From Leucobacter edaphi (GTDB taxonomy: Bacteria > Actinomycetota > Actinomycetes > Actinomycetales > Microbacteriaceae), in contig NZ_JAEHOI010000001.1 in NCBI RefSeq assembly GCF_016522535.1, forward strand, positions 186,001 through 250,000: a stretch of 64,000 nucleotides of DNA. Reading direction: 5' to 3'. The notes under the pieces are model-generated. The model worked only from the letters and a program-made list of their open reading frames with translations. It ran no database searches and had not been told where the DNA came from. Positions 15,802 to 24,559 of this stretch are shown here, piece after piece (position 1 is the first letter of the stretch; each line of letters opens with the position of its first letter). The position numbers were made by a program, and so were the translations under genes.

Positions 15802-17234
15802 TGGGCGGACTCCTCGGGCCAGCGAACATCGCCGACGAAATCGGGATGCTTGCGCAGCCACCCCGCGACGAACGGGCAGTGCGGCACGATCGCGCGCCCG
15901 AGGAGACGCGTCGCCGTGAGCGCCTCCGACACGAGCACGCCGCCGAGGCCGCGGCCGCCGAACGCCGGATCGATCTCGGTGTGCACGAAGTCGTAGACCG
16001 TGCCGGCCTCGCGTTCACGATAGGCGGTGAAGCCGGCGAGCTGCCCGTCGACGGTGACGGCGAAGCGGTGCGCCTCGGGTTCGTGGATGACGGCGATCTG
16101 CTCGTCCTCGTCCGTGTCTGCTGGTGATGTCATCGGGGATTCCTTACTGTTCTTCGGTGCCGGTCCCGAGCGTTCCCTCGGGACGAGCCTGGCGATGGGC
16201 AACGGGGGTGCCGAGAGCGGCGGGGCTGGTTCGTTCTCCGGCAGGCCGAAGCGGTTCGCGTCCGTCTCTGCTGGGAGCTCGCGGTCCGCTGCCGCCGCGA
16301 CCGCGGCGCCCGGGGCGCCCTCGACGGCCACGTCGGCGACGCCGACCGCGGCGATCTGCGCCTGCCAGTCGGCACGCGCCCGCGCGATCTCATCGTGATC
16401 GCTGCCGACGAAGTTCCACCACATCACGATCTGCTCGTCGAAGGGAGCGCCCCCGATCAGGAGCAGATGCGCGCCCTCCGCGCCCGCGGTGATCGTGAGC
16501 TCGGACGGCCCGGGAGCGGCGTAGGCGAGGTGATCCCGCGCGACGTCAGCGGTCTCCGATCCGCGAGTGAGGCTCGCCGATCCGGAATCCAGCAGGATCC
16601 CGTGCTCGAACGCCGGATCGCAGGCGAAACGCAGCGCCGTCCCCGGTGCGAGCGTGAGCTCGGCGCCGAGCAGCGGCGAGTGCGTCTCGACCGGGGAATC
16701 GGAGCCCAGCAGCGAGCCGAGGAAGACCTGTCCGTGCCAGCCATCACCGCGCACGACCGGCGGGACGTAGTGCGCAAACGTCTTCGCCGTGCCCCGGCTC
16801 GCGGCGGGAAGCGCGATCCAGAGCTGGGCGCCGTGCAGCACATCGGTTTCGGGAGTGGAGCGCTCGGAATGGCTGATCCCGTGACCCGCGGTCATGAGAT
16901 TCAGCTCACCGGGACGAACCATCGCGTGGAATCCCGCGCTGTCGCGGTGCTCGATCTCGCCGGAGAAGAGCCAGCTCGCGGTCTGGAGCCCGATGTGGGG
17001 GTGGGCATCGACGTTCATGCCGCCCGTGTCCGCGACGTGATCCGGTCCGTAGTGATCCAGGAAGCACCAGGCTCCGATCAGTGAGCGCGCGCGCTGCGGG
17101 AGAGTGCGGCGCACGTTCATGGCGCGCAGGCCGCCGAGCGGCACGTCGCGCGGCTCGATGAGCTGGATCCCCGCGCCGTCGGGCGGGCCGGCCTCGCACA
17201 CGGTCTCGGCCGGTCGTTCCTCGGTGTTGCTCAT
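15798..17234 (-). CDS. Pirin domain protein fused in frame to a GNAT-like acetyltransferase domain
   Basis: One open frame of 478 residues joins two proteins normally encoded separately. Residues 20-340 are a bicupin pirin with iron ligands His78, His80 (DAHPHIGLQT), His122 and Glu124 (GHGISHSE). Residues 368-478 are a YjdJ-type GCN5-related N-acetyltransferase (FTAYREREAGTVYDFVHTEI, then GRGLGGVLVSEAL and CPFVAGWLRKHPDF). The junction (about 341-367) is linker-like. An internal Met368 has its own ribosome site, so both fused and separate products are possible. Pirins of this type have been reported as quercetinases or redox regulators. SDR follows with 4-nt overlap. Confidence 0.8.
   Translation of the reverse strand: MSNTEERPAETVCEAGPPDGAGIQLIEPRDVPLGGLRAMNVRRTLPQRARSLIGAWCFLDHYGPDHVADTGGMNVDAHPHIGLQTASWLFSGEIEHRDSAGFHAMVRPGELNLMTAGHGISHSERSTPETDVLHGAQLWIALPAASRGTAKTFAHYVPPVVRGDGWHGQVFLGSLLGSDSPVETHSPLLGAELTLAPGTALRFACDPAFEHGILLDSGSASLTRGSETADVARDHLAYAAPGPSELTITAGAEGAHLLLIGGAPFDEQIVMWWNFVGSDHDEIARARADWQAQIAAVGVADVAVEGAPGAAVAAAADRELPAETDANRFGLPENEPAPPLSAPPLPIARLVPRERSGPAPKNSKESPMTSPADTDEDEQIAVIHEPEAHRFAVTVDGQLAGFTAYREREAGTVYDFVHTEIDPAFGGRGLGGVLVSEALTATRLLGRAIVPHCPFVAGWLRKHPDFVGDVRWPEESAQ
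16131..16145 (-). promoter_or_regulatory. Internal ribosome site and ATG for the GNAT part of the fusion
   Basis: AAGGA (16141-16145) lies 7 nt before an in-frame ATG (16131-16133, Met368), an optimal arrangement. It suggests that the acetyltransferase was once, or still is, translated on its own. Confidence 0.55.
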
Positions 17235-17365
17235 CGCGCCTCCTGATCCTGGCCCAGGTCACCCGGCCATTCGGGTGCCACGGCTCCAGTCTGCCATCAG
17301 TCCGTCCGAGGCGGGCCACAGGCTCCGGAACCGTGAGTGTCAGAGGTCCGCTCTACGCTCCTCGC

Positions 17366-17929
17366 ATGGGACGAATCATCTACGACGCCGCCGCGACGGC
17401 GAACGGCTTCATCGCGGACGCGGATCACTCGCTTGACTGGCTCTTCGCGGTCGAGGGCGGAGAGGCCCCCGAGGAGGGCCTGCTGCCCGCCGAGGCTGCG
17501 GTGCTGGTCGAGGGCTCCCGCACCTACGAGTGGATTCTCGCGCAGGAGGGCGTGCTCGAACGCCCGGAGCGGTGGCAGGAGCTCTACGGTGAGACGCCCA
17601 CATTCGTGTTCACGAGCCGGGAATTGCCGGTCCCAGCAGGGGCCGACGTGCGATTCCTCTCGGGGGAGGTCGCCGCCGCGCTCCCGCAGCTCCGCGAAGC
17701 GGCCGCGGGGGGAGACATCTGGGTCGTCGGTGGCGGCGAGCTCGCGGGGCGCTTCCTCGACGCGGGGGCGCTCGATCTGATCTCGGTGTCGATCGCGCCG
17801 GCCCTCTTGGAAGCTGGCGCGCCCTTCCTCCCACGCCGCGTCGGGGCGGACCGCCTCAGGCTCGTGTCGGCCGCGCAACACGGGCAGTTTGCGCGGCTCC
17901 ACTACGAGGTGATCCCGGCGGCGGGGTGA
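17366..17929 (+). CDS. Dihydrofolate reductase family / RibD C-terminal domain protein
   Basis: The 187-residue protein begins MGRIIYDAAATANGFIADAD, the typical first strand of the RibD-C/DHFR-like fold, and has FVFTSRELPVP and DIWVVGGGELAGRFLDAGALD, a conserved GG(G/A) nucleotide-binding loop. The superfamily reduces pterin or deaminated pyrimidine substrates with NADPH; the substrate here is unknown. It is a single gene starting 6 nt after TACGCT, which suggests a leaderless transcript. Confidence 0.82.
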   Translation: MGRIIYDAAATANGFIADADHSLDWLFAVEGGEAPEEGLLPAEAAVLVEGSRTYEWILAQEGVLERPERWQELYGETPTFVFTSRELPVPAGADVRFLSGEVAAALPQLREAAAGGDIWVVGGGELAGRFLDAGALDLISVSIAPALLEAGAPFLPRRVGADRLRLVSAAQHGQFARLHYEVIPAAG

Positions 17930-18045
17930 GGGGCCAGCCGGGCACTCAGGCGGGAGGCGATAGCCTGGGAGGAAGCCGGATGGGGGCCGTGCGCGCCGGC
18001 CGCGCGCCGACACCGCCCACTCGACGTCGCCAGCGGAGGACACGA

Positions 18046-18744
18046 ATGAACACGCCCGCACCGCAGACCTGGTGGAGCGCCCAGAGCGCCTCCACGAAGA
18101 CGATGATCATCGTCGTGCCGACACTGCTGCTCCTCGTCGGCGTACTCATCCTCGTGACCATCCTCAGCCGGCCGGGGGCGCCCGCGGTTCCCGAACGCCT
18201 CGGCGCGGCGGACACCGTCGCGGAGAACTCGCACTACATCGACGAGGCGGGATCAGACGCCCCAACGCTCGTCGAGTTCCTCGACATCGAGTGCGAGGCC
18301 TGCGGCGCGCTCGCGCCCTACATCGACGAGGTCCGGAAGGCGTACAGCGGCGAGATCAACGTCGTCGTGCGGTACTTCCCCCTCGACGGGCACGCCAACT
18401 CGATGACCGCGGCGCTCGCGGTCGAGGCGGCCGCGCAGCAGGGCAAATTCGAAGAGATGCTCGCCAAGATGCTCGCGACGCAGTCCGAGTGGGGAGAGCA
18501 GCAGGCCTCCGAAGCGGAGCGCTTCCGCGGATACGCAGAGGCCATGAAACTCGATCTCGCAGCCTACGACGCCGCCGTCGCCGACCCGAAGACGCTCGCG
18601 CGCATCGAGCAGGATCGGGCCGCCGGGAACGCGCTCGGCGTCACCGGAACCCCGACGTTCTTCCTCGACGGGGAGAAACTCGAACTCACCGGTCCGGACG
18701 ATCTTCCCGACGCCCTCGACCGGGCACTGAGCCGCACCAAATAG
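18046..18744 (+). CDS. DsbA-like thioredoxin-fold membrane protein
   Basis: The 232-residue protein has a cytoplasmic N-terminus, a transmembrane helix at about 19-41 and an outer thioredoxin domain with the active site CEAC (Cys83, Cys86) in FLDIECEACGALAPY. The cis-Pro loop is GVTGTPTFFLDG. It should form or reduce disulfide bonds in exported proteins, as for other actinobacterial DsbA/MdbA proteins. GCGGAGGACACG places a good ribosome site before the ATG. Its neighbours include an acyltransferase on the other strand, with no clear functional link. Confidence 0.85.
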   Translation: MNTPAPQTWWSAQSASTKTMIIVVPTLLLLVGVLILVTILSRPGAPAVPERLGAADTVAENSHYIDEAGSDAPTLVEFLDIECEACGALAPYIDEVRKAYSGEINVVVRYFPLDGHANSMTAALAVEAAAQQGKFEEMLAKMLATQSEWGEQQASEAERFRGYAEAMKLDLAAYDAAVADPKTLARIEQDRAAGNALGVTGTPTFFLDGEKLELTGPDDLPDALDRALSRTK

Positions 18745-18766
18745 CGGGTCGGGTCCGCGCCACACC

Positions 18767-18808
18767 CTGGCCGTCCCCGCGCACGCGCTGGCCGTCCCCG
18801 CGCACGCG
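18767..18808. repeat. Two exact tandem copies of a 21-bp unit
   Basis: Unit CTGGCCGTCCCCGCGCACGC plus G occurs twice back to back, followed by CTG of a third start. It lies 23 nt after the DsbA-like gene stop and is non-coding. It may be a recent slippage product. Confidence 0.8.
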
Positions 18809-18840
18809 CTGACGTGGGCTCGGCCGGCTCGGGCCGTCGG

Positions 18841-19515
18841 CTACTGCCCGCCCGCAGCCTCGGCGAGTTCTTGCCCGGTCAGCGCCTGAATCGCGGCCAT
18901 GATCCGCGCCGTCGCCTCGCGCCGCGCACGCCCCCTCGGGAGCGCGGCCAGATCAGACAGCTCAACTGGGGCGCCGAACCGGATCTCCACGCGCGGCACC
19001 CGCCCCGTCCGCGGATCGACGAGCCGGCGATTCGAGCCGATCAGCCCAACGGGCACGACCGTCGCGCCGGTCTCCAGCGCCAGCCACGCCGCACCCCCGC
19101 GGCCGGGCTGCAGGCGGCCGTCACGCGAACGCGTGCCCTCGGGAAACACCGCGAACACGCTCCCTGCGGCCAGCACGCGTCGCCCCGTCTCCAGCGCGGC
19201 CTGAGCCGAGGCCGACGCCTCGCGCTGCACCGGCACCGCGCCGATCTGACGGAAGAACCAGCCGCCGAGGCGCGAGGCGAACAGGGAATCCTTCGCCAGG
19301 AACTGCACCATGCGCGGCGCGAACGACGGGATCAGGATCGTGTCGAGCGCCGACAGGTGGTTCGCGGCCAGGAGCACCGGGCCGCTGGCCGGAACATGCT
19401 CGCGGCCGGAGATCCGCGGCCGGAAACGCAGCGCGAGGATCGGACGCAGCAGCGCCCGCCCGATGAAGAAGACGGGGCCGGGACGCGCGCTCCCCGCCGA
19501 CGCACTGCTGCTCAC
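18841..19515 (-). CDS. 1-acyl-sn-glycerol-3-phosphate acyltransferase (PlsC family)
   Basis: The 224-residue membrane-associated enzyme has the acyltransferase motif NHLSALD (H-x4-D), the acceptor motif FPEGTRSRDGRL and the VVPVGLIG segment. It should acylate lysophosphatidic acid at position 2 in phospholipid synthesis at the inner membrane surface. The GTG start is 6 nt after TAGGGT, consistent with leaderless transcription. It is divergent from mycothione reductase. Confidence 0.85.
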   Translation of the reverse strand: MSSSASAGSARPGPVFFIGRALLRPILALRFRPRISGREHVPASGPVLLAANHLSALDTILIPSFAPRMVQFLAKDSLFASRLGGWFFRQIGAVPVQREASASAQAALETGRRVLAAGSVFAVFPEGTRSRDGRLQPGRGGAAWLALETGATVVPVGLIGSNRRLVDPRTGRVPRVEIRFGAPVELSDLAALPRGRARREATARIMAAIQALTGQELAEAAGGQ

Positions 19516-19700
19516 GCGAACACCCTACCCGGCCGGCTCGACCCGGACGAGCCGTCGGCCGGGCTCGTCGGGGCGACCGCGCGGACCGCGCCGTCAGCCC
19601 ACCCGTCCGCTCCGCCGGTTCCGCACGCTCCGCCCGCGCGAACACTGCGGTCCGCCCCCGGATCAGTTGATCCCGAGCCTCCCGTCGATACGATTGCCGC

Positions 19701-21233
19701 ATGACGGACACCCACGTGAATCTCGGCATCATCGGCTCCGGATCTGGCAATTCGCTCATCACCCCGTTCTGGGACGATCAGCGCGTCATGATCGCCGAGC
19801 GCGGCGTCTTCGGGGGAACCTGCCTCAACGTCGGGTGCATTCCGACCAAGATGTTCGTGCGGCCGGCCTCGCTCGCCCGCATCCCCGAGGAGGCGGCCCG
19901 GCTCGGCGTCGAGCAGCGCACCGTCTCTGTCGACTGGCCCGCGATCCGGGACCGCGTGTTCGGGCGCATCGACCCGATCTCGGAGGGCGGGGAGCGCTAC
20001 CGTCGCGACGAGCTCGACAACGTCGAACTCGTGTCGGAGACCGTCGTGCTCGACGGCCCCGTGAGCACCTCGGGGCCGAAGCCGTTCGGCGATCCGAAAC
20101 TGCTGCGCACCGAGGACGGATCGCGGATCTCGTGCGAGCAGCTCGTGATCGCGGCCGGCAGTCGCGCCGTGCTGCCCGACATTCCCGGCATCGACCTGCC
20201 TGGCGTGCACACCTCCGACACGATCATGCGGCTCGACGAGCTGCCGGCCAGGGTCCTCGTGCTCGGCGGCGGCTACATCGCCTGCGAGTTCGCAGGCGTC
20301 TTCTCGGGGCTCGGCTCGGAGGTCGTGCAGCTCAACCGCGGCCCCCGCCTCCTCTCCCGCTCCGATCAGGAGATCTCCGAGGCGTTCACGGAGGTCGCCG
20401 CGCAGCGCTGGGACGTCCGCCTCAACACGACCGTGGCCTCGTTCTCGCCCGCTCCCGGCGGCGGGATCATCGCCGAGCTCACGGGAACGAGGACCGGGGC
20501 TGGGACGGGGGCCGGAGCCCGAGCCGCGAACGGCGCAGCAGAAGCGAGCGACGGCGCGGACGGAGCCCGCGAGCGGATCGAGGCCGACGTGGTGCTCGTC
20601 GCCGTCGGCCGGCGCCCGAACTCCGACCTCGTTGGCGCGGCGGAGGCCGGGATCGATCTGCTTCCCGACGGCAGGATCGCCGTCGACGAGTACCAGCGCG
20701 TGCTCGCCGGCGGCGCGCCCGTCCCGGGTCTCTACGCGCTCGGCGACGTCTGCTCGGAGGCCCAGCTGAAGCACGTCGCGAACCACGAGGCGCGCGTCGT
20801 CGCCCACAACCTCGAGCACCCGGAAGACCTCCGCGCCGCGCGCCACGAGGCGATCCCCGGCGCCGTCTTCTCCGACCCGGAAGTCGCGCAGGTCGGCCTC
20901 ACGGAAGCCGAGGCGATCGCCCTGATCGGGGCCGAGAACGTGACCGCGAAGACCCAGCGCTACGGCGACACCGCCTACGGCTGGGCGATGGAGGACGAGT
21001 TCGGCCTCTTCAAGGTCGTCGCGGACCGGCGCGACGGGCAGATCCTCGGCGCGCACGTGCTCGGCTACCAGGCCTCCAACCTGATCCAGGTGGTGATCAT
21101 GGCGATGAGCTTCGGCATCGACGCCTACACCGCCGCCCGTGGGCAGTACTGGATCCATCCCGCACTCATGGAGGTCGCTGAGAACGCCCTGCTCGGGCTC
21201 GACGTGCCGCTGCCGGAGCACCCGGCGCTCTGA
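19701..21233 (+). CDS. mtr: Mycothione reductase
   Basis: The 510-residue flavoprotein disulfide reductase has the redox pair Cys41 and Cys46 in GGTCLNVGCIPTKM, an NAD(P)-binding GGGYIACEFAG, the FAD motif ALGDVCSE and the C-terminal His-Glu dyad region HPALMEVAENAL. It reduces mycothiol disulfide with NADPH in the cytoplasm, as in other actinobacteria. The protein is about 50 residues longer than usual because of a Gly/Ala-rich segment near residues 260-292. The ATG follows TACGAT by 6 nt. Confidence 0.88.
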   Translation: MTDTHVNLGIIGSGSGNSLITPFWDDQRVMIAERGVFGGTCLNVGCIPTKMFVRPASLARIPEEAARLGVEQRTVSVDWPAIRDRVFGRIDPISEGGERYRRDELDNVELVSETVVLDGPVSTSGPKPFGDPKLLRTEDGSRISCEQLVIAAGSRAVLPDIPGIDLPGVHTSDTIMRLDELPARVLVLGGGYIACEFAGVFSGLGSEVVQLNRGPRLLSRSDQEISEAFTEVAAQRWDVRLNTTVASFSPAPGGGIIAELTGTRTGAGTGAGARAANGAAEASDGADGARERIEADVVLVAVGRRPNSDLVGAAEAGIDLLPDGRIAVDEYQRVLAGGAPVPGLYALGDVCSEAQLKHVANHEARVVAHNLEHPEDLRAARHEAIPGAVFSDPEVAQVGLTEAEAIALIGAENVTAKTQRYGDTAYGWAMEDEFGLFKVVADRRDGQILGAHVLGYQASNLIQVVIMAMSFGIDAYTAARGQYWIHPALMEVAENALLGLDVPLPEHPAL

Positions 21234-21310
21234 TCCCGCGCGGCGATCGCGCACCGCTTTCCCGGCCGATACCCCGGTGGGAACTCGCAGATCAGGGCTA
21301 GTGTTGCCGC

Positions 21311-21697
21311 ATGGGTACCCAGGCCGAGACCGTCGAGTTCATCTCCGACCAGCTGAGCGCGCTGCCCGCGATCACGTCCAGGCGGATGTTCGGCGAGTAC
21401 GCGCTCTACTGCGACGGCAAGGTCGTCGCGTTCGTGTGCGACGACGAGCTTTTCATCAAGCCGACCGACGCGGGCAGAGCCTACATCGGAACTCCCGATG
21501 AGGCGCCAGCGTACCCGGGATCGAAGCTGTACTTCCGGATCTCGGGCGACCGCTGGGAGGACCGGGAGTGGCTGACCGGCCTCGTGAGCGAAACCGCGGC
21601 GGCGCTGCCTGCGCCGAAACCGAAGAAGCCGCGAGCACCGCGGACGCCGAAGGCCCAGCAGGCGCAGAAGCGCTCCGGGCAGGAACGCGAGCGCTAG
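21311..21697 (+). CDS. TfoX/Sxy N-terminal domain protein
   Basis: The 128-residue protein has the TfoX-N pattern ITSRRMFGEYALYCDGKVVAFVCDDELFIKPT followed by DEAPAYPGSKLYFRISG, then a basic Pro/Lys-rich tail. In enterobacteria Sxy/TfoX promotes competence with CRP, but single-domain actinobacterial members have no known role. The ATG starts 6 nt after TAGTGT. The gene converges on the Nudix gene so closely that the two stop codons share one CTAG. Confidence 0.8.
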   Translation: MGTQAETVEFISDQLSALPAITSRRMFGEYALYCDGKVVAFVCDDELFIKPTDAGRAYIGTPDEAPAYPGSKLYFRISGDRWEDREWLTGLVSETAAALPAPKPKKPRAPRTPKAQQAQKRSGQERER

Positions 21698-22131
21698 GCC
21701 GAACGCAGCGCGGGGAAGACGAACTCGGTGGTGAGCGGGGCGATGTCGCTCCGCTCAGCCGCGGGATCGATCCACTCCACCGCATCGATCTCCGCGTGCG
21801 CCCCCGCCGCGAGCGCCGCCGGCACGAGCGGGTGCCCGAAGACCGCTGCCTCGACCACGAAACCCGGCTCGTTCGCGGCCGCCGCGCGGAAGACCCCGAC
21901 GGTGCTGAGCCGATCCGGATCGAGTTCGATGCCGAGCTCCTCCGCGAACTCGCGCAGCGCGGTCTCGGCCGCCGATTCGCCGGGCTCCGGTTTTCCTCCC
22001 GGCAGCATGAACGCATCGGTGCCGCGCTTACGCACGTTGAGCACGCGACCGGTATCGTCGCGCATCACGATCGCGCTGACGCGGATCACCCGGTCGGCGG
22101 CGGAATCTGCGGGTGCGGGGGAGTGCGTCAT
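21694..22131 (-). CDS. Nudix hydrolase
   Basis: The 145-residue protein carries the complete Nudix box GGKPEPGESAAETALREFAE followed by ELG. The N-terminal strand SAIVMRDDTGRVLNVRKRGT and FMLPGG are typical of the mutT-like group. It should hydrolyse a nucleoside diphosphate-linked substrate, but the substrate is not predictable. TAGGCT lies 7 nt before the ATG, again a leaderless arrangement. Confidence 0.85.
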   Translation of the reverse strand: MTHSPAPADSAADRVIRVSAIVMRDDTGRVLNVRKRGTDAFMLPGGKPEPGESAAETALREFAEELGIELDPDRLSTVGVFRAAAANEPGFVVEAAVFGHPLVPAALAAGAHAEIDAVEWIDPAAERSDIAPLTTEFVFPALRSA

Positions 22132-22141
22132 GCCGTCGAGC

Positions 22142-22975
22142 CTAGTCAGCGTAGCCGGGGGCGGCAGGCAGCCCGAAGAACTCCTCGAGCGTGACGACGC
22201 CCGTGCGTTTCATCTCGGCCGCGAGCTCCTTGCCGACGTACCGGAAGTGCCACGGCTCCGGGATGAACCCCGTGACCTCCTGCTTGCCCTGCGGATAGCG
22301 GATGATGAAGCCGTGCTCGGCCGCGTGCTCCGCGAGCCACTTCCCGGCTGCGGTGCCGCCGAAGCACTCCGAGAGTGCGCACCCCGATCCGTCGTCGAGG
22401 TCGACGACGAGCCCCGTCTGGTGCTCGGAGAAGCCCGGCCGTGCCGAGTAGGTGTCGGCTGCCGCCTGGCCGTCTCGGGCGATGTAGCTGTTGTACAGCT
22501 CCACCTGCATCCCGTACGGCCGATAAGCGCTGATGATCTGGACGTTCAGCCCGTTCTGCGCGGCGGCACCGAGGAAGCCCTCGACCGCGGTGGCCGCCTC
22601 GTCGCGGAGCGGCTGCCCGTTCGTGTTGACGAACCCCTGCGGCATCCGCAGGTCGGCTGGCTCGTACTCCTTCGGGGCGAGGGGGCGGAGCTTGTCGGTG
22701 ACGACCCAGATCGAGGCGGGATCGTCGATCGATCTCGCCTGCTTGTCGAAGGCGGGCGGGGCCGGCGGGGTCGTGGGTTTCGGGGTGGGCTTCGCAGTCG
22801 TGGGCGCCGGCGCCGTCGGGGTGGTCGTCTCGGCGGGCGTGGGCTTCGGCTCCGGCTCGGGCTCGGGTGCGCAGCCGGAGAGGCCGAGCGCGAGGCCCAC
22901 GAGGGTCGCCGCGGCGAGGGCCTTCCCGGCGCGCGATGCCGCGCGGGGTACGCTCGTTCGCGCCGGAATCATCAT
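22142..22975 (-). CDS. D-alanyl-D-alanine carboxypeptidase, VanY/M15 family lipoprotein
   Basis: The 277-residue lipoprotein has a lipobox GLSGC (Cys35), a Pro/Thr-rich linker of PTP and KPT repeats (about 36-75), then an M15 zinc peptidase domain with SEHQTGLVVDLDD (His and Asp zinc ligands) and EPWHFRYVG (third ligand His). It should trim terminal D-Ala from peptidoglycan stem peptides outside the membrane. GAGGAG precedes the ATG, which shares ATGA with the stop of the upstream amidohydrolase gene, so the two are co-translated. Confidence 0.85.
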   Translation of the reverse strand: MMIPARTSVPRAASRAGKALAAATLVGLALGLSGCAPEPEPEPKPTPAETTTPTAPAPTTAKPTPKPTTPPAPPAFDKQARSIDDPASIWVVTDKLRPLAPKEYEPADLRMPQGFVNTNGQPLRDEAATAVEGFLGAAAQNGLNVQIISAYRPYGMQVELYNSYIARDGQAAADTYSARPGFSEHQTGLVVDLDDGSGCALSECFGGTAAGKWLAEHAAEHGFIIRYPQGKQEVTGFIPEPWHFRYVGKELAAEMKRTGVVTLEEFFGLPAAPGYAD

Positions 22976-23826
22976 GCGGTCTCCTCGCCACTCGCGGTGC
23001 TCAGGCCAGGGTAGGCGGAGCGGTCGAGACGATCGCCGAGTACGGGGAATTCGGCACGGACGACGGCGGTGAGCCCGACGTCGATCCGGCAGCGGAGCAC
23101 CTCCTCGTCCGCGCCGCACTCCGCGAGTACGCGACCCGAGGGATCGACGATCCGACTCGAGCCACCGAGCTCGACACCGCGCTGCACGCCGCACGCGTTC
23201 ACCGCGACGACCCACAGCTGGTGCTCGACGGCCCGCGCCTGCGTGAGGAGGCGCCAGTGCTCGCGGCGCGCAGCCGGCCAGGCCGCCGGAACGACGACGG
23301 CCTCGGCGCCGCGATCGCTGAGTTCCTGCCACAGCCCGGGAAAGCGCAGGTCGTAGCACGTGGTGCTGCCGGTGGCGCCGAGGGGGGAGGACACGACGCT
23401 GAGGGTCTCGCCCGGCGTGAGGAGCTCGGATTCGAGCGACTGGTAACCGAACACGTGGATCTTGCGATAGGTCTGCGCCACGAGCCCGCTCGGGGCGATG
23501 AGCACGGCGGTGTTGTGCAGCCGGCCGGAGGGATCGCGCTCGACGATGCTCCCCAGATGGATCCAGGCGTCGAGGGCTGCCGCGACGCGGCGGCCCATCG
23601 CGACCGTCGGCCCGTCGAGGGACTCCGCGAGCGCGTCGTAGGCGTCGAAGGAGAAGTAGCCGGCGCTCCACAGCTCCGGGAGGACGTACACGTCCGCCCC
23701 GGGGTTCGCGAGCAGCAGCGCCTCGACGCGGGCAATGCGCTCATCGCGGGACTCGGAATCCGGGCTCGCGACCTGCACGAGGGCGACGTCGACGGAATCC
23801 GCTGGAGCTGAAACGGGAGTGGCCAT
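22972..23826 (-). CDS. Carbon-nitrogen hydrolase (nitrilase superfamily)
   Basis: The 284-residue enzyme has the Glu51-Lys122-Cys157 catalytic triad (VLPELW, YRKIHVFG, TTCYDLRFP). It resembles omega-amidases and carbamoyl-type amidases and has no N-terminal extension. It hydrolyses an amide or C-N bond in the cytoplasm; the substrate is unknown. It is the first gene of a two-gene operon with the VanY-like peptidase. TAGTGT lies 7 nt before the ATG. Confidence 0.85.
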   Translation of the reverse strand: MATPVSAPADSVDVALVQVASPDSESRDERIARVEALLLANPGADVYVLPELWSAGYFSFDAYDALAESLDGPTVAMGRRVAAALDAWIHLGSIVERDPSGRLHNTAVLIAPSGLVAQTYRKIHVFGYQSLESELLTPGETLSVVSSPLGATGSTTCYDLRFPGLWQELSDRGAEAVVVPAAWPAARREHWRLLTQARAVEHQLWVVAVNACGVQRGVELGGSSRIVDPSGRVLAECGADEEVLRCRIDVGLTAVVRAEFPVLGDRLDRSAYPGLSTASGEETA

Positions 23827-23968
23827 GCGAACCACACTACGTGAGCGCCCCGCATGCCGCGCCGATCCGCACGGAGTGCCTGGGACCGGGCACGCGCGTG
23901 GCAGGATGGGGGAAGTACCCGGTCGCGGCCGCGACTGGACACGGGACGAGACCGGGAGCGGTGAGCAC

Positions 23969-24544
23969 ATGGCGATCGACACTGCGGAGCTTCCCGAGCC
24001 GGAGGGCCCGGAGGACCGCCCGGCCCCGGCGGGTAACCCCGGCTGGCTGAGCGAAGAGGAACTCGCGATGGTGCGGGGGAGGCTCCCGCTCGTCTACGTC
24101 GAGGCGATCCCCGTGCGGCTCGACGGACTCGGCCAGGTCACCGAGGTCGGGCTGCTGCTGCGCAGCACGGCGGACGGCGTCATGACCCGCGCGTTCGTTT
24201 CGGGCCGCGTGCGCTACGGCGAGACGCTGCGCGAGGCCCTGTTCCGTCACCTCGAGAACGATCTCGGGCCGATGGCCTTCCCGCAGATGCCGACCGCGCT
24301 CGTTCCCGCGCAGGTGGCCGAGTATTTCCCGATGCCGGGAATCTCCCCGTTCGTCGACGAGCGCCAGCACGCCGTCTCGCTCGTCTACGTCGTACCGGTG
24401 ACGGGCACCTGCAATCCGCGGCAGGACGCGCTCGAGGTCACCTGGATGGCGCCGGCCGAGGCGCTCTCCCCGTCGACGATCGACGAGTTCAGCGGCGGGC
24501 GCGGGGCGCTCCTGCGCCAGGCGCTGTCCGCAATCTCCTGCTGA
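23969..24544 (+). CDS. Nudix-family protein (DUF4916)
   Basis: The 191-residue protein has the pattern WLSEEELAMVRGRLPLVYVEAIPVRLDGLG, then RVRYGETLREALFRHLENDLG, a Nudix-like element that lacks the standard REUxEE core. DUF4916 proteins are actinobacterial and lie next to the Nudix superfamily. Activity is uncertain because the canonical metal-binding glutamates are not all present. GGGAG lies 13 nt before the ATG. Confidence 0.75.
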   Translation: MAIDTAELPEPEGPEDRPAPAGNPGWLSEEELAMVRGRLPLVYVEAIPVRLDGLGQVTEVGLLLRSTADGVMTRAFVSGRVRYGETLREALFRHLENDLGPMAFPQMPTALVPAQVAEYFPMPGISPFVDERQHAVSLVYVVPVTGTCNPRQDALEVTWMAPAEALSPSTIDEFSGGRGALLRQALSAISC

Positions 24545-24559
24545 GGGCCGCGCCGGCGA

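Noticed and set aside
17282-17365. Extension of the DHFR-like gene upstream to 17333
   Set aside because: The extra 11 residues are unlike the family N-terminus, and the TACGCT element lies just before the ATG at 17366.
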